Part shown: positions 35,201 through 44,100 of the stretch, one piece after another
How positions within the stretch are numbered: position 1 is the first letter of the stretch
Layout of the letters: each line of letters opens with the position of its first letter
Source of the DNA: Lewinellaceae bacterium
Lineage (GTDB): Bacteria; Bacteroidota; Bacteroidia; Chitinophagales; Saprospiraceae
Length of the DNA stretch: 64,000 nt
Assembly: GCA_020636005.1 (NCBI GenBank)
Contig: JACJYR010000011.1
Span: 1 to 64,000 of the forward strand
Reading direction: 5' to 3'
Notes under the pieces: generated by a model
What the model was told of the DNA's origin: nothing
Database searches by the model: none
The model's input: the letters and a program-made list of their open reading frames with translations, nothing else
Position numbers and translations under genes: made by a program

Positions 35201-38200
35201 TCTTTTTGATGCGGATGGTGGTGGCGCCAAACGTCGTTATTTCATCAAAAACACCATACGTGTCGGGGTTTTGGGTGGCGTCGTCATAAAAATGGATTTC
35301 GCCGGAGGGCCAAAACACCATCGTCTTGGCCGACACGGAATAACCGCCTTCCGACCACGCCGGTATGCGGATGATGTAGGCGTTGTAGGGGTGTGTCCAC
35401 CCGCCGCCCAGGGGCTGCAAGGGGCGGAATGCTTTTGGGAGTTCAGACAAATATGAATTGTAGGAAGGGGCAAATACCAACGGCAGGTTAAGGCCGGGAA
35501 TGGCAAAGCCGCCATTGGGGGTGTGGGAAAAATACCCTTCGCCCGTGCCGACGGCTCTGGCCAGGTTGGCAGTGGTAAAATTTCCAGGATGGAAATAACT
35601 GGAAGCCATGATGGTGGGCGCTGTGTAACTGGTATTGCAGCCCCCATTGCCTGTGTTCAGGATGAGCCGGTGCAGGATGATGAACACGTCCTGCCTGGTG
35701 ACGGGCAACGTGGCGTTGCCTCCCGGGGATGTTATCAGTTGCATGTCCCAGGCTTTGTGGACATACCCGTAGGCGTCGTCGCCAGGGCTGACGTTTTGGA
35801 TGGTGCCGCCGTTGCTGTTGTCGGGGGCAATGTTGAAGGCTTCCAGCAACACCTTCAGGGCATATCGTTTTTGGATGTTCCCATAGGGAAGGAAGTTTAG
35901 GAAATCCCGGTCGAACGGCGCCACGCCGTCGCCAAATTCCAGGTAGCTGAGTGCTTTTGCAAAATCATAGTAGGGGTTGCCGGAAAACTGCGATTGCAGA
36001 TCGACAAAGGGGTTGGGGAAAAACTTGGAGGGATCGGGGTTGGGCAGGTTCCCTTTATACACAGCGTAATAGACCAGTTTTGCCAGGTCTGCCCGGTAAA
36101 TTTCGGCAGCGGGGTTTACGCCGTTGGAGTTGCCAGCGCCATACGGTTGGGGCTGTACGAAGCCCAGTTGGCACAGGCAAGAGGCGGCATTGTAGGCTTC
36201 CACTTCGTTGGGGTCGTTCGGATCGAGGTCGGTAATGTTGGCGCAGTTCCCTCCCCCACTCCCGCTGGTTATCTCGAACACGGCATCCGTGAAATCAACA
36301 ACCGGGCTGGGCGGCAGCGCCACAGTCTTGTATATTTTAAGGCGGTAGTTGGTACCAGGCGCTGCGCCCCCCACTATCCAGTTGAACGCTCCCGAATTGG
36401 GTATGTCGTCCGCCACCACGGTGATGGTGTTGGAACCGTTCACCAGTTCGATGCTGATGTTGCCGCAGAAATTGCTGTGGTTCCATGCAATGGCCATGCT
36501 GCTGCCCAGGGCGAAACTTTCCCCGCCGTTCGGGAAGGTAAACGCCATGGACGGGGCAGTAATGGTGATGGCGTTGCTGTAATCCACACCGGCGCCCGTA
36601 CCCGTCTCGTACATTTTTATTTTATAAGAACCGGCCGGGATGTTGCCCGGATAGATGCCGTCTTTATTGGTGCCTGTTTCCCAGGTAAACTGACCGTCGT
36701 TGGCCGTTGGGTCTGCAATAACGGCTACCACGGAATTGTTGCTGGCGAGCACCAACTCTATGGACACATTGCCCACGTTGACCGAAGTCCATTGGATGTT
36801 CATGTTGCAGCCCTTGTTGAAACTGCCGCCGCTGGGGCTGGTGATATCAATGGAGGGGACGGTGTTGGTGATGGAAAAAGTGCTGTTGCTGTAGTCCAGC
36901 ACCGGGCTGGCGCCCGAGGGCACGGTTTTGTAGATTTTCACCTTATAGCTGCCCGTGGCCACGCCGCTCACGGGCCAGGTGTGCGAGCCGTCGTTGGCAG
37001 TGTTGTCGGCGATGAGCGCCACGAAGTTGTTGGAGGCGTCCACCAGTTCCAGGCTCACGTTGCCGCAGAAATTGGCGGAAGTCCAGGATATGGGCATGTT
37101 GCCGCCCAGGGCGAAGGACTCGCCGCCGTTGGGCGACGACACGGTGAGGCTGGGCGTATTGATGGTGAAGTCGTTGCTGTAGTCGAGGGCGTTGCCCGTG
37201 CCGGTCTCGTACATTTTTATGCGGTACGTTCCACCAGGGATGTTGCCGGGGTACTGCCCCCCCTGCTCGGTGCCCACTGTATAACTGTACGAGCCGGAGT
37301 TGGAGATGCCGTCGGCGATGACGGCGACCACGGAGTTGGTGCTCACCCGGTAAAGTTCGATGGACACGTTGCCCACATTGACCGAAGTCCACTGGATATT
37401 CATGTTGCAGCCCTTGTTGAAGCTGCCGCCGCTGGGGCTGGTAATGTTGATGGAAGGGGGGGCGTTGGTGATGGAGAAAGTGCTGTTGCTGTAGTCCAGC
37501 ACCGGGCTGGCGCCGGAGGGCACGGTTTTGTAGATTTTCACCTTATAGTTGCCGGTGGCCACCCCGCTCACGGGCCAGGTGTGCGAGCCGTCGTTGGCAG
37601 TGTTGTCGGCTATGAGCGCCACGAAGTTGTTGGAGGCGTCCACCAGTTCCAGGCTCACGTTGCCGCAGAAATTGGCGGAAGTCCAGGATATGGGCATGTT
37701 GCCGCCCAGGGCGAAGGACTCGCCGCCGTTGGGCGACGACACGGTGAGGCTGGGTGTGTTGATGGTGAAGTCGTTGCTGTAGTCGAGGGCGTTGCCCGTG
37801 CCGGTCTCGTACATTTTTATGCGGTACGTTCCACCAGGGATGTTGCCGGGGTACTGACCACCCTGCTCGGTGCCCACTGTATAACTGTACGAGCCGGAGT
37901 TGGAGATGCCGTCGGCGATGACGGCGACCACGGTGTTGGTGCTCACCCGGTAAAGTTCGATGGACACGTTGCCCACATTGGTCGAAGTCCATTGGATGTT
38001 CAGGTTACAGCCCTTGTTGAAGCTGCCGCCGCTGGGGCTGGTAATGTTGATGTTCTGGGGAGTGCTGGCAGTGATGGTGATGGCCCCCGCCCAATAATCA
38101 AATCCTCCAGCTGTGATGGTGGCGTAGTAGTTTTTACTTCCCGAGGTAAAAGTCAAGGTGGTGCTTAAATCTATATAATCGCTGCCGCCGCAGGAAGACA

Positions 38201-38489
38201 AGTTGCAGGAAGCTACAATGGGGCCTGTGGTAGAATTTTCCCTTATTCTCATGGTGCCGGAAGTACCGAAATTGGCACTACCGCTGCAGGTGTTGTTGGC
38301 TGCCTTCCGTATCCTGAAAACAGCATTGCTGCCCACGATGGGGGTAGGCCAAACCCTGAACCTGATGCCATCCCCGCCTGCGTCGTAATTCCCGCACACA
38401 TACGCCATGGGGCTTTCTGTATAAGTGGTCTGCCCGCACAAAACGGCAGCGCTGGCAAGGAAGAAAAAAATGGGTGCTAAACTTTTCAT
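32262..38489 (-). CDS. Large secreted RHS-repeat protein, possible polymorphic toxin
   Basis: A 2075-residue protein. Signal peptide (FFFLASAAVLCGQ), then a beta-sandwich region (about 20-140) and three 200-residue repeats (about 148-745) of paired Ser/Thr-rich domains (ITSPSGGSFNKGCN, SSPNGGESFALGGNMPISW). A segment at about 750-950 shows weak S-layer-homology-like spacing (YRADLAKLVYYAVYKG, KRYALKVLLEAF). An RHS entry domain (about 960-1130) precedes many YD repeats (about 1130-1840) and the RHS core (YDPFGQVMNSA ... MRARYYDAATGRYLSEDP ... NPIVSIDPKGE, ending near 1920). The last 150 residues are a variable tip with a Gly-rich stretch and no motif I recognise. In known RHS systems the core forms a shell around a C-terminal toxin; here that is inference. 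It heads a four-gene operon. Confidence 0.85.
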   Translation of the reverse strand: MKSLAPIFFFLASAAVLCGQTTYTESPMAYVCGNYDAGGDGIRFRVWPTPIVGSNAVFRIRKAANNTCSGSANFGTSGTMRIRENSTTGPIVASCNLSSCGGSDYIDLSTTLTFTSGSKNYYATITAGGFDYWAGAITITASTPQNINITSPSGGSFNKGCNLNIQWTSTNVGNVSIELYRVSTNTVVAVIADGISNSGSYSYTVGTEQGGQYPGNIPGGTYRIKMYETGTGNALDYSNDFTINTPSLTVSSPNGGESFALGGNMPISWTSANFCGNVSLELVDASNNFVALIADNTANDGSHTWPVSGVATGNYKVKIYKTVPSGASPVLDYSNSTFSITNAPPSINITSPSGGSFNKGCNMNIQWTSVNVGNVSIELYRVSTNSVVAVIADGISNSGSYSYTVGTEQGGQYPGNIPGGTYRIKMYETGTGNALDYSNDFTINTPSLTVSSPNGGESFALGGNMPISWTSANFCGNVSLELVDASNNFVALIADNTANDGSHTWPVSGVATGSYKVKIYKTVPSGASPVLDYSNSTFSITNTVPSIDITSPSGGSFNKGCNMNIQWTSVNVGNVSIELVLASNNSVVAVIADPTANDGQFTWETGTNKDGIYPGNIPAGSYKIKMYETGTGAGVDYSNAITITAPSMAFTFPNGGESFALGSSMAIAWNHSNFCGNISIELVNGSNTITVVADDIPNSGAFNWIVGGAAPGTNYRLKIYKTVALPPSPVVDFTDAVFEITSGSGGGNCANITDLDPNDPNEVEAYNAASCLCQLGFVQPQPYGAGNSNGVNPAAEIYRADLAKLVYYAVYKGNLPNPDPSKFFPNPFVDLQSQFSGNPYYDFAKALSYLEFGDGVAPFDRDFLNFLPYGNIQKRYALKVLLEAFNIAPDNSNGGTIQNVSPGDDAYGYVHKAWDMQLITSPGGNATLPVTRQDVFIILHRLILNTGNGGCNTSYTAPTIMASSYFHPGNFTTANLARAVGTGEGYFSHTPNGGFAIPGLNLPLVFAPSYNSYLSELPKAFRPLQPLGGGWTHPYNAYIIRIPAWSEGGYSVSAKTMVFWPSGEIHFYDDATQNPDTYGVFDEITTFGATTIRIKKKNQVEFTFTKYGTAPSDPYMLTLIEDRNGNSIQIVTETAQKTPRRIDRVIGTAGRILEFSYQSGTDFLSSVLDVAGSRIMFFSVNSAGNLAWYQNPKGIKEYYSYGANPGWHLLYEVTRPALNKINNDYDPASRKLLYSKVLENGVEKYRLDVAVSAHYATSNPYISSTLTDINSVTDNEFTTAGFLGTSTINNNGTNISHQNIYGGGDPSLPSQVKYGNLGNSGQTFDLDYLYDAKGNVTKITLPDGSYHQFTYNSQTNDLLTYRNPRNKITTYQYDANANLDKIIDPLGFVTDYTVNSLGLVTQVKNPLNITVNFSYDAQGNRTSISAPLGITSTFSYDNIGRVTSSSNPNNQVTQYLYDAHGQVTKVTRVSNGGNVVTNYSYDANDNPTSVQNANGHSTTMTYDAGDFMKTTTFGNDTKTFTYHKDGLLNTYQKPDGTLLTHVYDDLGRLTNDGYASYVYDNKNNLTQVSKGGNTVSFTYDNLNRLTGSTDYYGKTVGYQYDNNGNVTQLTYPGNFTVAYTYDDNDRMTTASWNGLTTSYTYRNDGLLSKTTYPNGAYCDYFYDAAGRMSGLDNKKSDGTIISTYSFTSDPLGNHLSELVNEPLGIPNFPAQNITGAFNSENEPTAIGGTSFSFDANGNRTAKGSLTSTWDNRDLPLSIGSNNYEYDGTGLRRKAVRNGATTKYVWDVLGMGNVLAETDNAGNITAYYVYGMGLIAKVDASNQSFYYHYDFRGSTIAMTNSGQTVVNQYSYDPFGQVMNSAEAVANPFKYVGKWGVCSEGTGLYHMRARYYDAATGRYLSEDPVWNTNLYGYAENNPIVSIDPKGEAVHTISIGPSVYFGFGGELNISFSYDDVKKDVSLSAGGGGGAGAYASIFDYQVSDGNTQNRVFINNQTCISMAAGTCVTSSVKHKNLLFEPSIGGGLTIGLKSTFNAGFEISAKDTYQNAKRTWKKVNYTLRNEGREFVREFDAYIRNGR
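36841..38040 (-). repeat. Two nearly identical 600-bp coding repeats in the RHS gene (a third, diverged, at 36241-36840)
   Basis: The sequence at 37441-38040 repeats at 36841-37440 with an exact 600-bp offset and few differences. The block 36241-36840 is a diverged third copy. They encode the paired 200-residue Ser/Thr-rich modules of the RHS N-terminus. The frame is preserved, so copy number can change without disrupting the gene. Confidence 0.85.
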
Positions 38490-38589
38490 GAAAATTAAAT
38501 TTTGAGTAGCTCAAATCGTGTGGCACAAGGCCAGCCAAACCTGTCGTGTTTTTTTGCAAATCCACTGAATCTAATCTTGGTTTTTTTGG

Positions 38590-38603
38590 CCCCCCCCCCC
38601 CCC
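38590..38603. repeat. Homopolymer of 14 C (G on the RHS strand) upstream of the RHS gene
   Basis: An uninterrupted run of 14 C lies about 100 bp upstream of the RHS start, within the 235-bp gap to the regulator gene. Runs of this kind are prone to slippage and, near promoters, are a known basis of phase variation. The exact length may also be uncertain in the assembly. Confidence 0.7.
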
Positions 38604-38724
38604 ACTCTACCAGGGAGGGGAGCGCCCAATAACCAAAAAACAATCTACAAACCCGCCCAACAGGCCATGAAAAAACCCCACAATCCAACGAACGCCCGAT
38701 TTTACCCAATGAAAAAAATAAGCA

Positions 38725-40584
38725 TCAGCCGTTTTCCGAAGGCCGGAGCAGCGCAGCCTGCAAATTTTCCCGGTAGGTTTTTCCGACATTCAATGCGTTG
38801 CCGTTGCTGAGGCTTAGGGTGGTTGCTTTCAGTTCCTTCACGTGGAGCCGGTTCACCAAATAGGATTTGTGCGACTGCACGAAGAGTCCTTCAGGTAGGA
38901 TGGCCGCATAGTGTTTGAGCAGTTGCCAGTCCCAGTACTTCTCACCGGCGGTGACCACCTGCACGGCGCCCCGTTCAGCCTTGATATAGAGGATGTCGCC
39001 CAGTTGCAGCACGGTCTTTTCCCGGTTGGTGAGGGTGATGGGCTGCTGGGCGAGGAAGGCCGGGGAAACCAGTTGTTTCTCCTTGTCGCTCAGGCTGTCT
39101 TTCAGGTCGAGGTTGGCGGATTCCAATATTTCCATATCCCTGGCAAGCCGCTGGGACTCCGATTTTTTTAACCTGAAAAAATAATACAGCGCTCCGGAAA
39201 GGCATACAAACAAAGTGGCCAGGGTGGCAAACAGCCATTTCAGGTTTTCGCTGCGATCCAGTTCCGAGACCACCAACCTGTTCTGTATTTCCAGCATACC
39301 GATGGAATCCTGCTTCAGCCTTGTCTCGTACTTGGTTTCGATTTCGTTCAGCAGTGCCTCCTTTTTTTCACTGAACACACTGTCCCGCATCTCGATATAC
39401 CGCTCCATTTCCTCTGGGGGTATCCTTAGCCCCAGCTTGCTTTTCAGGAGCAGGTAATCCCGGTAGCCCTCGGTCAATTGCACCTGGTTGCCCGGCAGGC
39501 TTTCCAGCCCTTTTATGCCTTCGCTGAAATACTGGTAGGCAAGCTGTTCCTTACCTTTTTTCTGGTAAATTTTTCCCACATTGAATGCGGCGGTAGCGGC
39601 CTCGGGGGCCAGGCCCGTTTGTTTGGCAAAACCGTAGGCCAATTGCATGTAGTGGAGCGCCGAGTCCAGTTGGTCGCCCAAGGAGTACCAACTGCCCAGG
39701 TGGGCATATCCGTAGTACAGGGTCCTATCCTCCGGCCCGTATTCAAACCCTTTTTTCAACATGGCCAAGGCACTGTCCCTTTTCCCCAGGATGGAGTAGG
39801 CATCGCCAAGGTTGAACAAGGGGGTGGGCAGCAGCGCAAAGCGTTCGGTTTCTTCTAGCACCTGGATGGCTTTCCGGCAGTGCGGGACTGATTTTTCAAA
39901 ATCGTGGATCTCGTGGAAACAGGCACATAGGTTGTTGTGGACGATCCCGTACAGCCACTTGTCCACTGCTGTTTGGCCCATCAATTCCAGCGCCTTCAAC
40001 ATCGTTTCAATGGCCGCCTGGAAATCGCCCATGGCCATCATTGCGGCTGATTGGTTGGAATAGGCTTTCACCACCCCGACGGTGTCTTTGTCTTCCACCG
40101 CCCATTTCAATGAAATGGTATGGCGCTCCAGGGCTTTTGCAAAATCCCCCGTTTGGTAGAGGATGTTGGCAATGTTTGAATTGGCGGCCCGCCTGCCTCT
40201 CAGGTAGCCGAAAACTGTGCTGAGGGAATCGCACTTTTCGTGCAGGGCCAGGGCCTTCTCCAGATCACCCATCACATAATGGCAGCCGGCCTTGTTCGAT
40301 GTCCCTTTTACGATGCCTTTTGGAAAATGGACTTGTTCGGAAAGGAGGATGGTGGAATCGGCATATTTCAATGCTTCCGAAGGGTTAACATAAAGCAGTT
40401 GCCAGCAGATTTCATCATAAAGCAACGCCTTCGTGGAATCTTCCGGCAGCTTGGGCAGTTCATTTTTCAAGCTGTCAATGACTTCCACGCCCTGCGCCGT
40501 GGCACCGGGGGGAGAAGCACAACAAAACAGTCCTAAATAGAATATTGGGAAATGGGCAATAACAACTCGGAAAAAAATTTGCAT
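38725..40584 (-). CDS. TPR-containing membrane-bound LytTR family transcriptional regulator
   Basis: A 619-residue protein. An N-terminal signal or anchor segment (VVIAHFPIFYLGLFCCAS) is followed by about six TPR repeats (about 45-370; ALKYADSTILLSEQ, GDLEKALALHEKC, GDFAKALERHTISL). A transmembrane helix (WLFATLATLFVCLSGALYYF, about 450-470), a short coiled coil (about 475-510) and a LytTR DNA-binding domain (about 515-619; GDILYIKAERGAVQVVT, FVQSHKSYLVNRLHVKEL) complete it. The layout is a one-component sensor: periplasmic TPR region, one membrane pass and cytoplasmic DNA-binding domain. It lies directly upstream of, and in the same direction as, the RHS operon (235 bp gap). It may regulate that operon, but this is only inferred from position. 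Confidence 0.88.
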   Translation of the reverse strand: MQIFFRVVIAHFPIFYLGLFCCASPPGATAQGVEVIDSLKNELPKLPEDSTKALLYDEICWQLLYVNPSEALKYADSTILLSEQVHFPKGIVKGTSNKAGCHYVMGDLEKALALHEKCDSLSTVFGYLRGRRAANSNIANILYQTGDFAKALERHTISLKWAVEDKDTVGVVKAYSNQSAAMMAMGDFQAAIETMLKALELMGQTAVDKWLYGIVHNNLCACFHEIHDFEKSVPHCRKAIQVLEETERFALLPTPLFNLGDAYSILGKRDSALAMLKKGFEYGPEDRTLYYGYAHLGSWYSLGDQLDSALHYMQLAYGFAKQTGLAPEAATAAFNVGKIYQKKGKEQLAYQYFSEGIKGLESLPGNQVQLTEGYRDYLLLKSKLGLRIPPEEMERYIEMRDSVFSEKKEALLNEIETKYETRLKQDSIGMLEIQNRLVVSELDRSENLKWLFATLATLFVCLSGALYYFFRLKKSESQRLARDMEILESANLDLKDSLSDKEKQLVSPAFLAQQPITLTNREKTVLQLGDILYIKAERGAVQVVTAGEKYWDWQLLKHYAAILPEGLFVQSHKSYLVNRLHVKELKATTLSLSNGNALNVGKTYRENLQAALLRPSENG

Positions 40585-41122
40585 GCAGGACGAATGTTGG
40601 ATGTTCGCCGCAAGGTAGGAAATGCCAGTGTTTGTTGGGCAAGGCTGTTGGCTAAAATCGCTCCTGAGTAAGGGAGGAAAAGTAAAATGTGCATCATATT
40701 TTTATAAAAACCTTCTTTTACTGAAGTTTCAAAATCAAAATAGGGAAGTTATTTTTTCATCCTTACTTAAAGAAGAACTTTTAGAGAGGGGAGTTTTTCC
40801 GGATGGCAGGTTTTAAAACAGTTTCTAAGGGCGCCCTTCCGCCCTCGCAATAAGACCTTACAGTAACGGTTACTTTTTTTTACTGGAATGCCTACCCAGG
40901 GAAACGGTTATTGCGCCTGCCCGGGTTTCTTCACAAATACCTACCGCTTTTTATCTTCCTATCGAAAAAATCCAAGTCTTTGAATGAAATGTCCAAGCCC
41001 ATCCGGGCGGGGCTGTCCCATCTTTGGGGCCAATTGTTCACCACTTTTGTTAGTGGCACAAAAGCCAAATGAAAACAGCAGATGCCCCAAAAGCCACTCT
41101 ATTCATCAAACACATTTCTCAA
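40585..41122. other. Spacer between divergent regulator and metalloprotease genes
   Basis: No gene is supported. It carries copy 3 of the 31-bp repeat (40736-40766) and a small palindrome GTAACGGTTAC near 40865. An ATG at 41069 is in frame with the protease gene but would add 18 residues in front of the signal peptide. Confidence 0.55.
40736..40766 (-). repeat. 31-bp dispersed repeat, copy 3 (inverted)
   Basis: Reads CAAAATAGGGAAGTT... on the plus strand, the reverse complement of copies at 5839-5869 and 14240-14270, with one mismatch to copy 1. It is the only copy outside the beta-helix array. Confidence 0.7.
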
Positions 41123-44100
41123 ATGAAAATCACTGCAAACCATCCCCTTCTCGTTTTTTCTTTTCTCCTCATTGCTTTTTTTGGTTTTGGCCAAACAAAC
41201 AAACAGGCGCAAACCACTTTCAGCCTCGACCTGGCGAGCCTGTCCCAATCGCTGGCGGGTTCGCCCGATTTTTCCGAAAAAAGCCTGCACAAAGCCGGGG
41301 CTGTCATCGAATTGCCCATGCCCGACGGCGTGCGGAAGTCGTTCCGTATGTTCCGCACCCACCCGATGCACCCCGACCTGGCAGCCAGGTATCCTGAAAT
41401 CCAAACCTACCACGGCAAGTGCATGGAGGACGGCGTCTCCGGGGTAAGCGTCACCATTTCCCCGACTGGGCTGCATGCCTTCTTGGTGGATGAAAAATTC
41501 CAGCGGGTTTACATTGAACCGGAAGGCGGGGCAGACCCGGCCCGCTATGTTTCATTTTATGAGCCTGCGGATGCAATGGCCAATTATATGTGCCCATACG
41601 AACACGGCGAAATGCAGCAAGAAACACTGCATAAACACGCTCCGCCAAAAGGCACCGCCCCGCAAAATGTTGCCGAAAATATGGTGAATTCCCCCCTGGC
41701 TATGGGTGATAAACTACGCACATACAGGCTGGCCATGCCATGCACGGGCGAGTTTGGGCTGGCTAATGGAGGGACAGTGGCTTCGGTGTTGGCAGTAATG
41801 GCAGCAAGTGTCAATGCCGTCAACCTGATTTACATCCGGGAGATGGCTATCAAGTTTGAACTTGTCCCCAACAACGATCAAGTGCTTTATTTTGATGGTA
41901 ATACAGATCCTTATTTGAACGATGGCCAAATTCACGATCCGCCAATAGTAGATGATTTAGAAACAAACAACATCGTTTGTAACACCGTCATTGGCGCATC
42001 GAATTACGACATTGGTCACCTGTTGCAATACCCCACTTCCTGTCCGGGTTGCGGAGGCTGGGCTGGCGCAGGCCCCTGTATCCCCAGTTTCAAAGCATCG
42101 GGCATGAGTATCAACGAAGTCGGCATTCTGATACACGAAATGGGGCATCAGTTCTGGATGCCGCACACGACAGATACCGGCCCGCCCAACCGGTACGATC
42201 ATATTGCGATTGGCAATACCATCATGGGACGGAACGATGCTTTGCCAGGCAGCAGCGATTATTTCCATGTATCATCTACCGATCTGGCCGCTACCGAGGT
42301 GGAAGACCCAGGACATTGCGTGCCCGGCGTTGCAACCAATAACACCATCCCGACCGTGACTGTGGGGACGGGCGGCATGTACATCCCCAAGAGTACGCCC
42401 TTCCAACTCTCAGGGTCTGCCACCGACCCCGACCCCAACACAACGCTGGTTTACAATTGGCAGCAATACAACAATGACACGACCTACAATGTGATAAACC
42501 ATCGGCTATACCCTGTCGGAAATGCACCCATTTTCAGAAACTTTTTCCCGACTACTGATGGAAATGTAAGGACCATCCCCCGCCTCGAAGATCTGGTAAA
42601 CGATACCATTCCTTTTGGCTTCGCCAATTGCGATAATATGGGCAACAACTGCGACACCCTGGATTTGGAAGGCCTGCCCACTTATTCCCGCAACCTGACC
42701 TTTCGACTGGTGGCCAGGGATTTTGAACCCACCGGCGGCGCTTTCGATTATGCGACGCTATCTTTCGAGGTGGATGGCAATTCAGGCCCGTTCAAAGTGA
42801 CCGCCCCGAACGGCGGCGGCACCTGGACAGCCGGTACCAATGCCGACATCACCTGGGACGTGGCCAATACCGACAACGCTCCCGTGAGTTGCGCTACGGT
42901 GGACATCTTTCTTTCCCTGGATGGCGGCTACACGTACCCCATTACCATTGCCACGGGTACGCCCAACGATGGCTCATATACTTATGCCGTTCCGGGCGGC
43001 TACCCTCCTGGGACCAATATGGTGCGGGTGAAAATAGCGTGTGCTACCTATGAAAATGTGGTGTTCTTCGACGTTTCGGATAGCGATTTCACCATCTCTG
43101 GTCCCTGTATGGCCGATGCGGGTATCATTGTCCCAGGTGACACGGTAACGGCCGTCCAGGGTTCCCCTTCATTGGACTTGAACCTTTCGCCTTACTACGG
43201 GCCGGTCACTTCCACCGCATTTAATGTGCCGGGTACCGGCATGCAAACCCAAGCCGTGCTCTTTGATACAGTGCAGGTTGGCTGCTGGGTAGGGGGGTGT
43301 TGCCCCAATTATTACAGCACCCTACAATTCCAGGTGAATAAAACCGGTACCTATACTTTTACTCTCAATTGGGCAGGAGGAGGACCGTCGGGATTTTTCT
43401 CAGTCCATACCGGCAATTATGACCCCATGAATATGTGCACCGGCTTCATCACGTCCAATTATTTTGAACTGCCATGGCCGGGCGGGCTCGGCGGCGTTTT
43501 CCCCATCGCAGGCACATTTGTACCAGGGACAACTTATACCATGGTATTTCACCCATGGATTGGCCAGCCTACAGCTTCCGGAACAGTCAGTTTTTCAAAC
43601 AATGCAGGCGGGTATGTATTGATAGGCCCAAGCGGGCCTGGGCCCGGGGCGGATTATGGATACACCTACGCTGCCGTCAACACCGCCAACGGCCAAATAG
43701 CGGCCATCAGCCCTACCGCTGACTTTACCGGTCTGGCGGCTGGGGCATACGAAGTTTACGGTGTTTCCTATAAATTGGCCAACCCTCCGCCAGCAATTGT
43801 GAACCCGAATGATTTTTTGAACATGACCCGGTTGCAGGTACAGGTATCGGCCCAATGCATTGTCTTTAGTGAAAACCATGTATATATGGTCGTTCAACCG
43901 GGAGCCTGCACCCCGCCCTCGGTTAGCCCGCCACTCGTCACGCAACCGTCCTGTTCCACGCCTGGCACAATCGTGGTTGATGCGACGGGCAACGGCACCT
44001 TGGAATACAGCGTGGACAATGGTGCCACCTGGAGCACAAACGCCTTTTTTTCCGGTCTGGCGCCCGGCAACTACTTCGCCAAAGCCAGACTGCAAGCCGA

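Noticed and set aside
35994..38168. 724-codon plus-strand open frame antisense to the RHS gene
   Set aside because: It mirrors the 600-bp coding repeats of the RHS protein, has no signal or domain logic, and shows the Val/Gly/His-rich composition expected of an antisense frame over biased codons.
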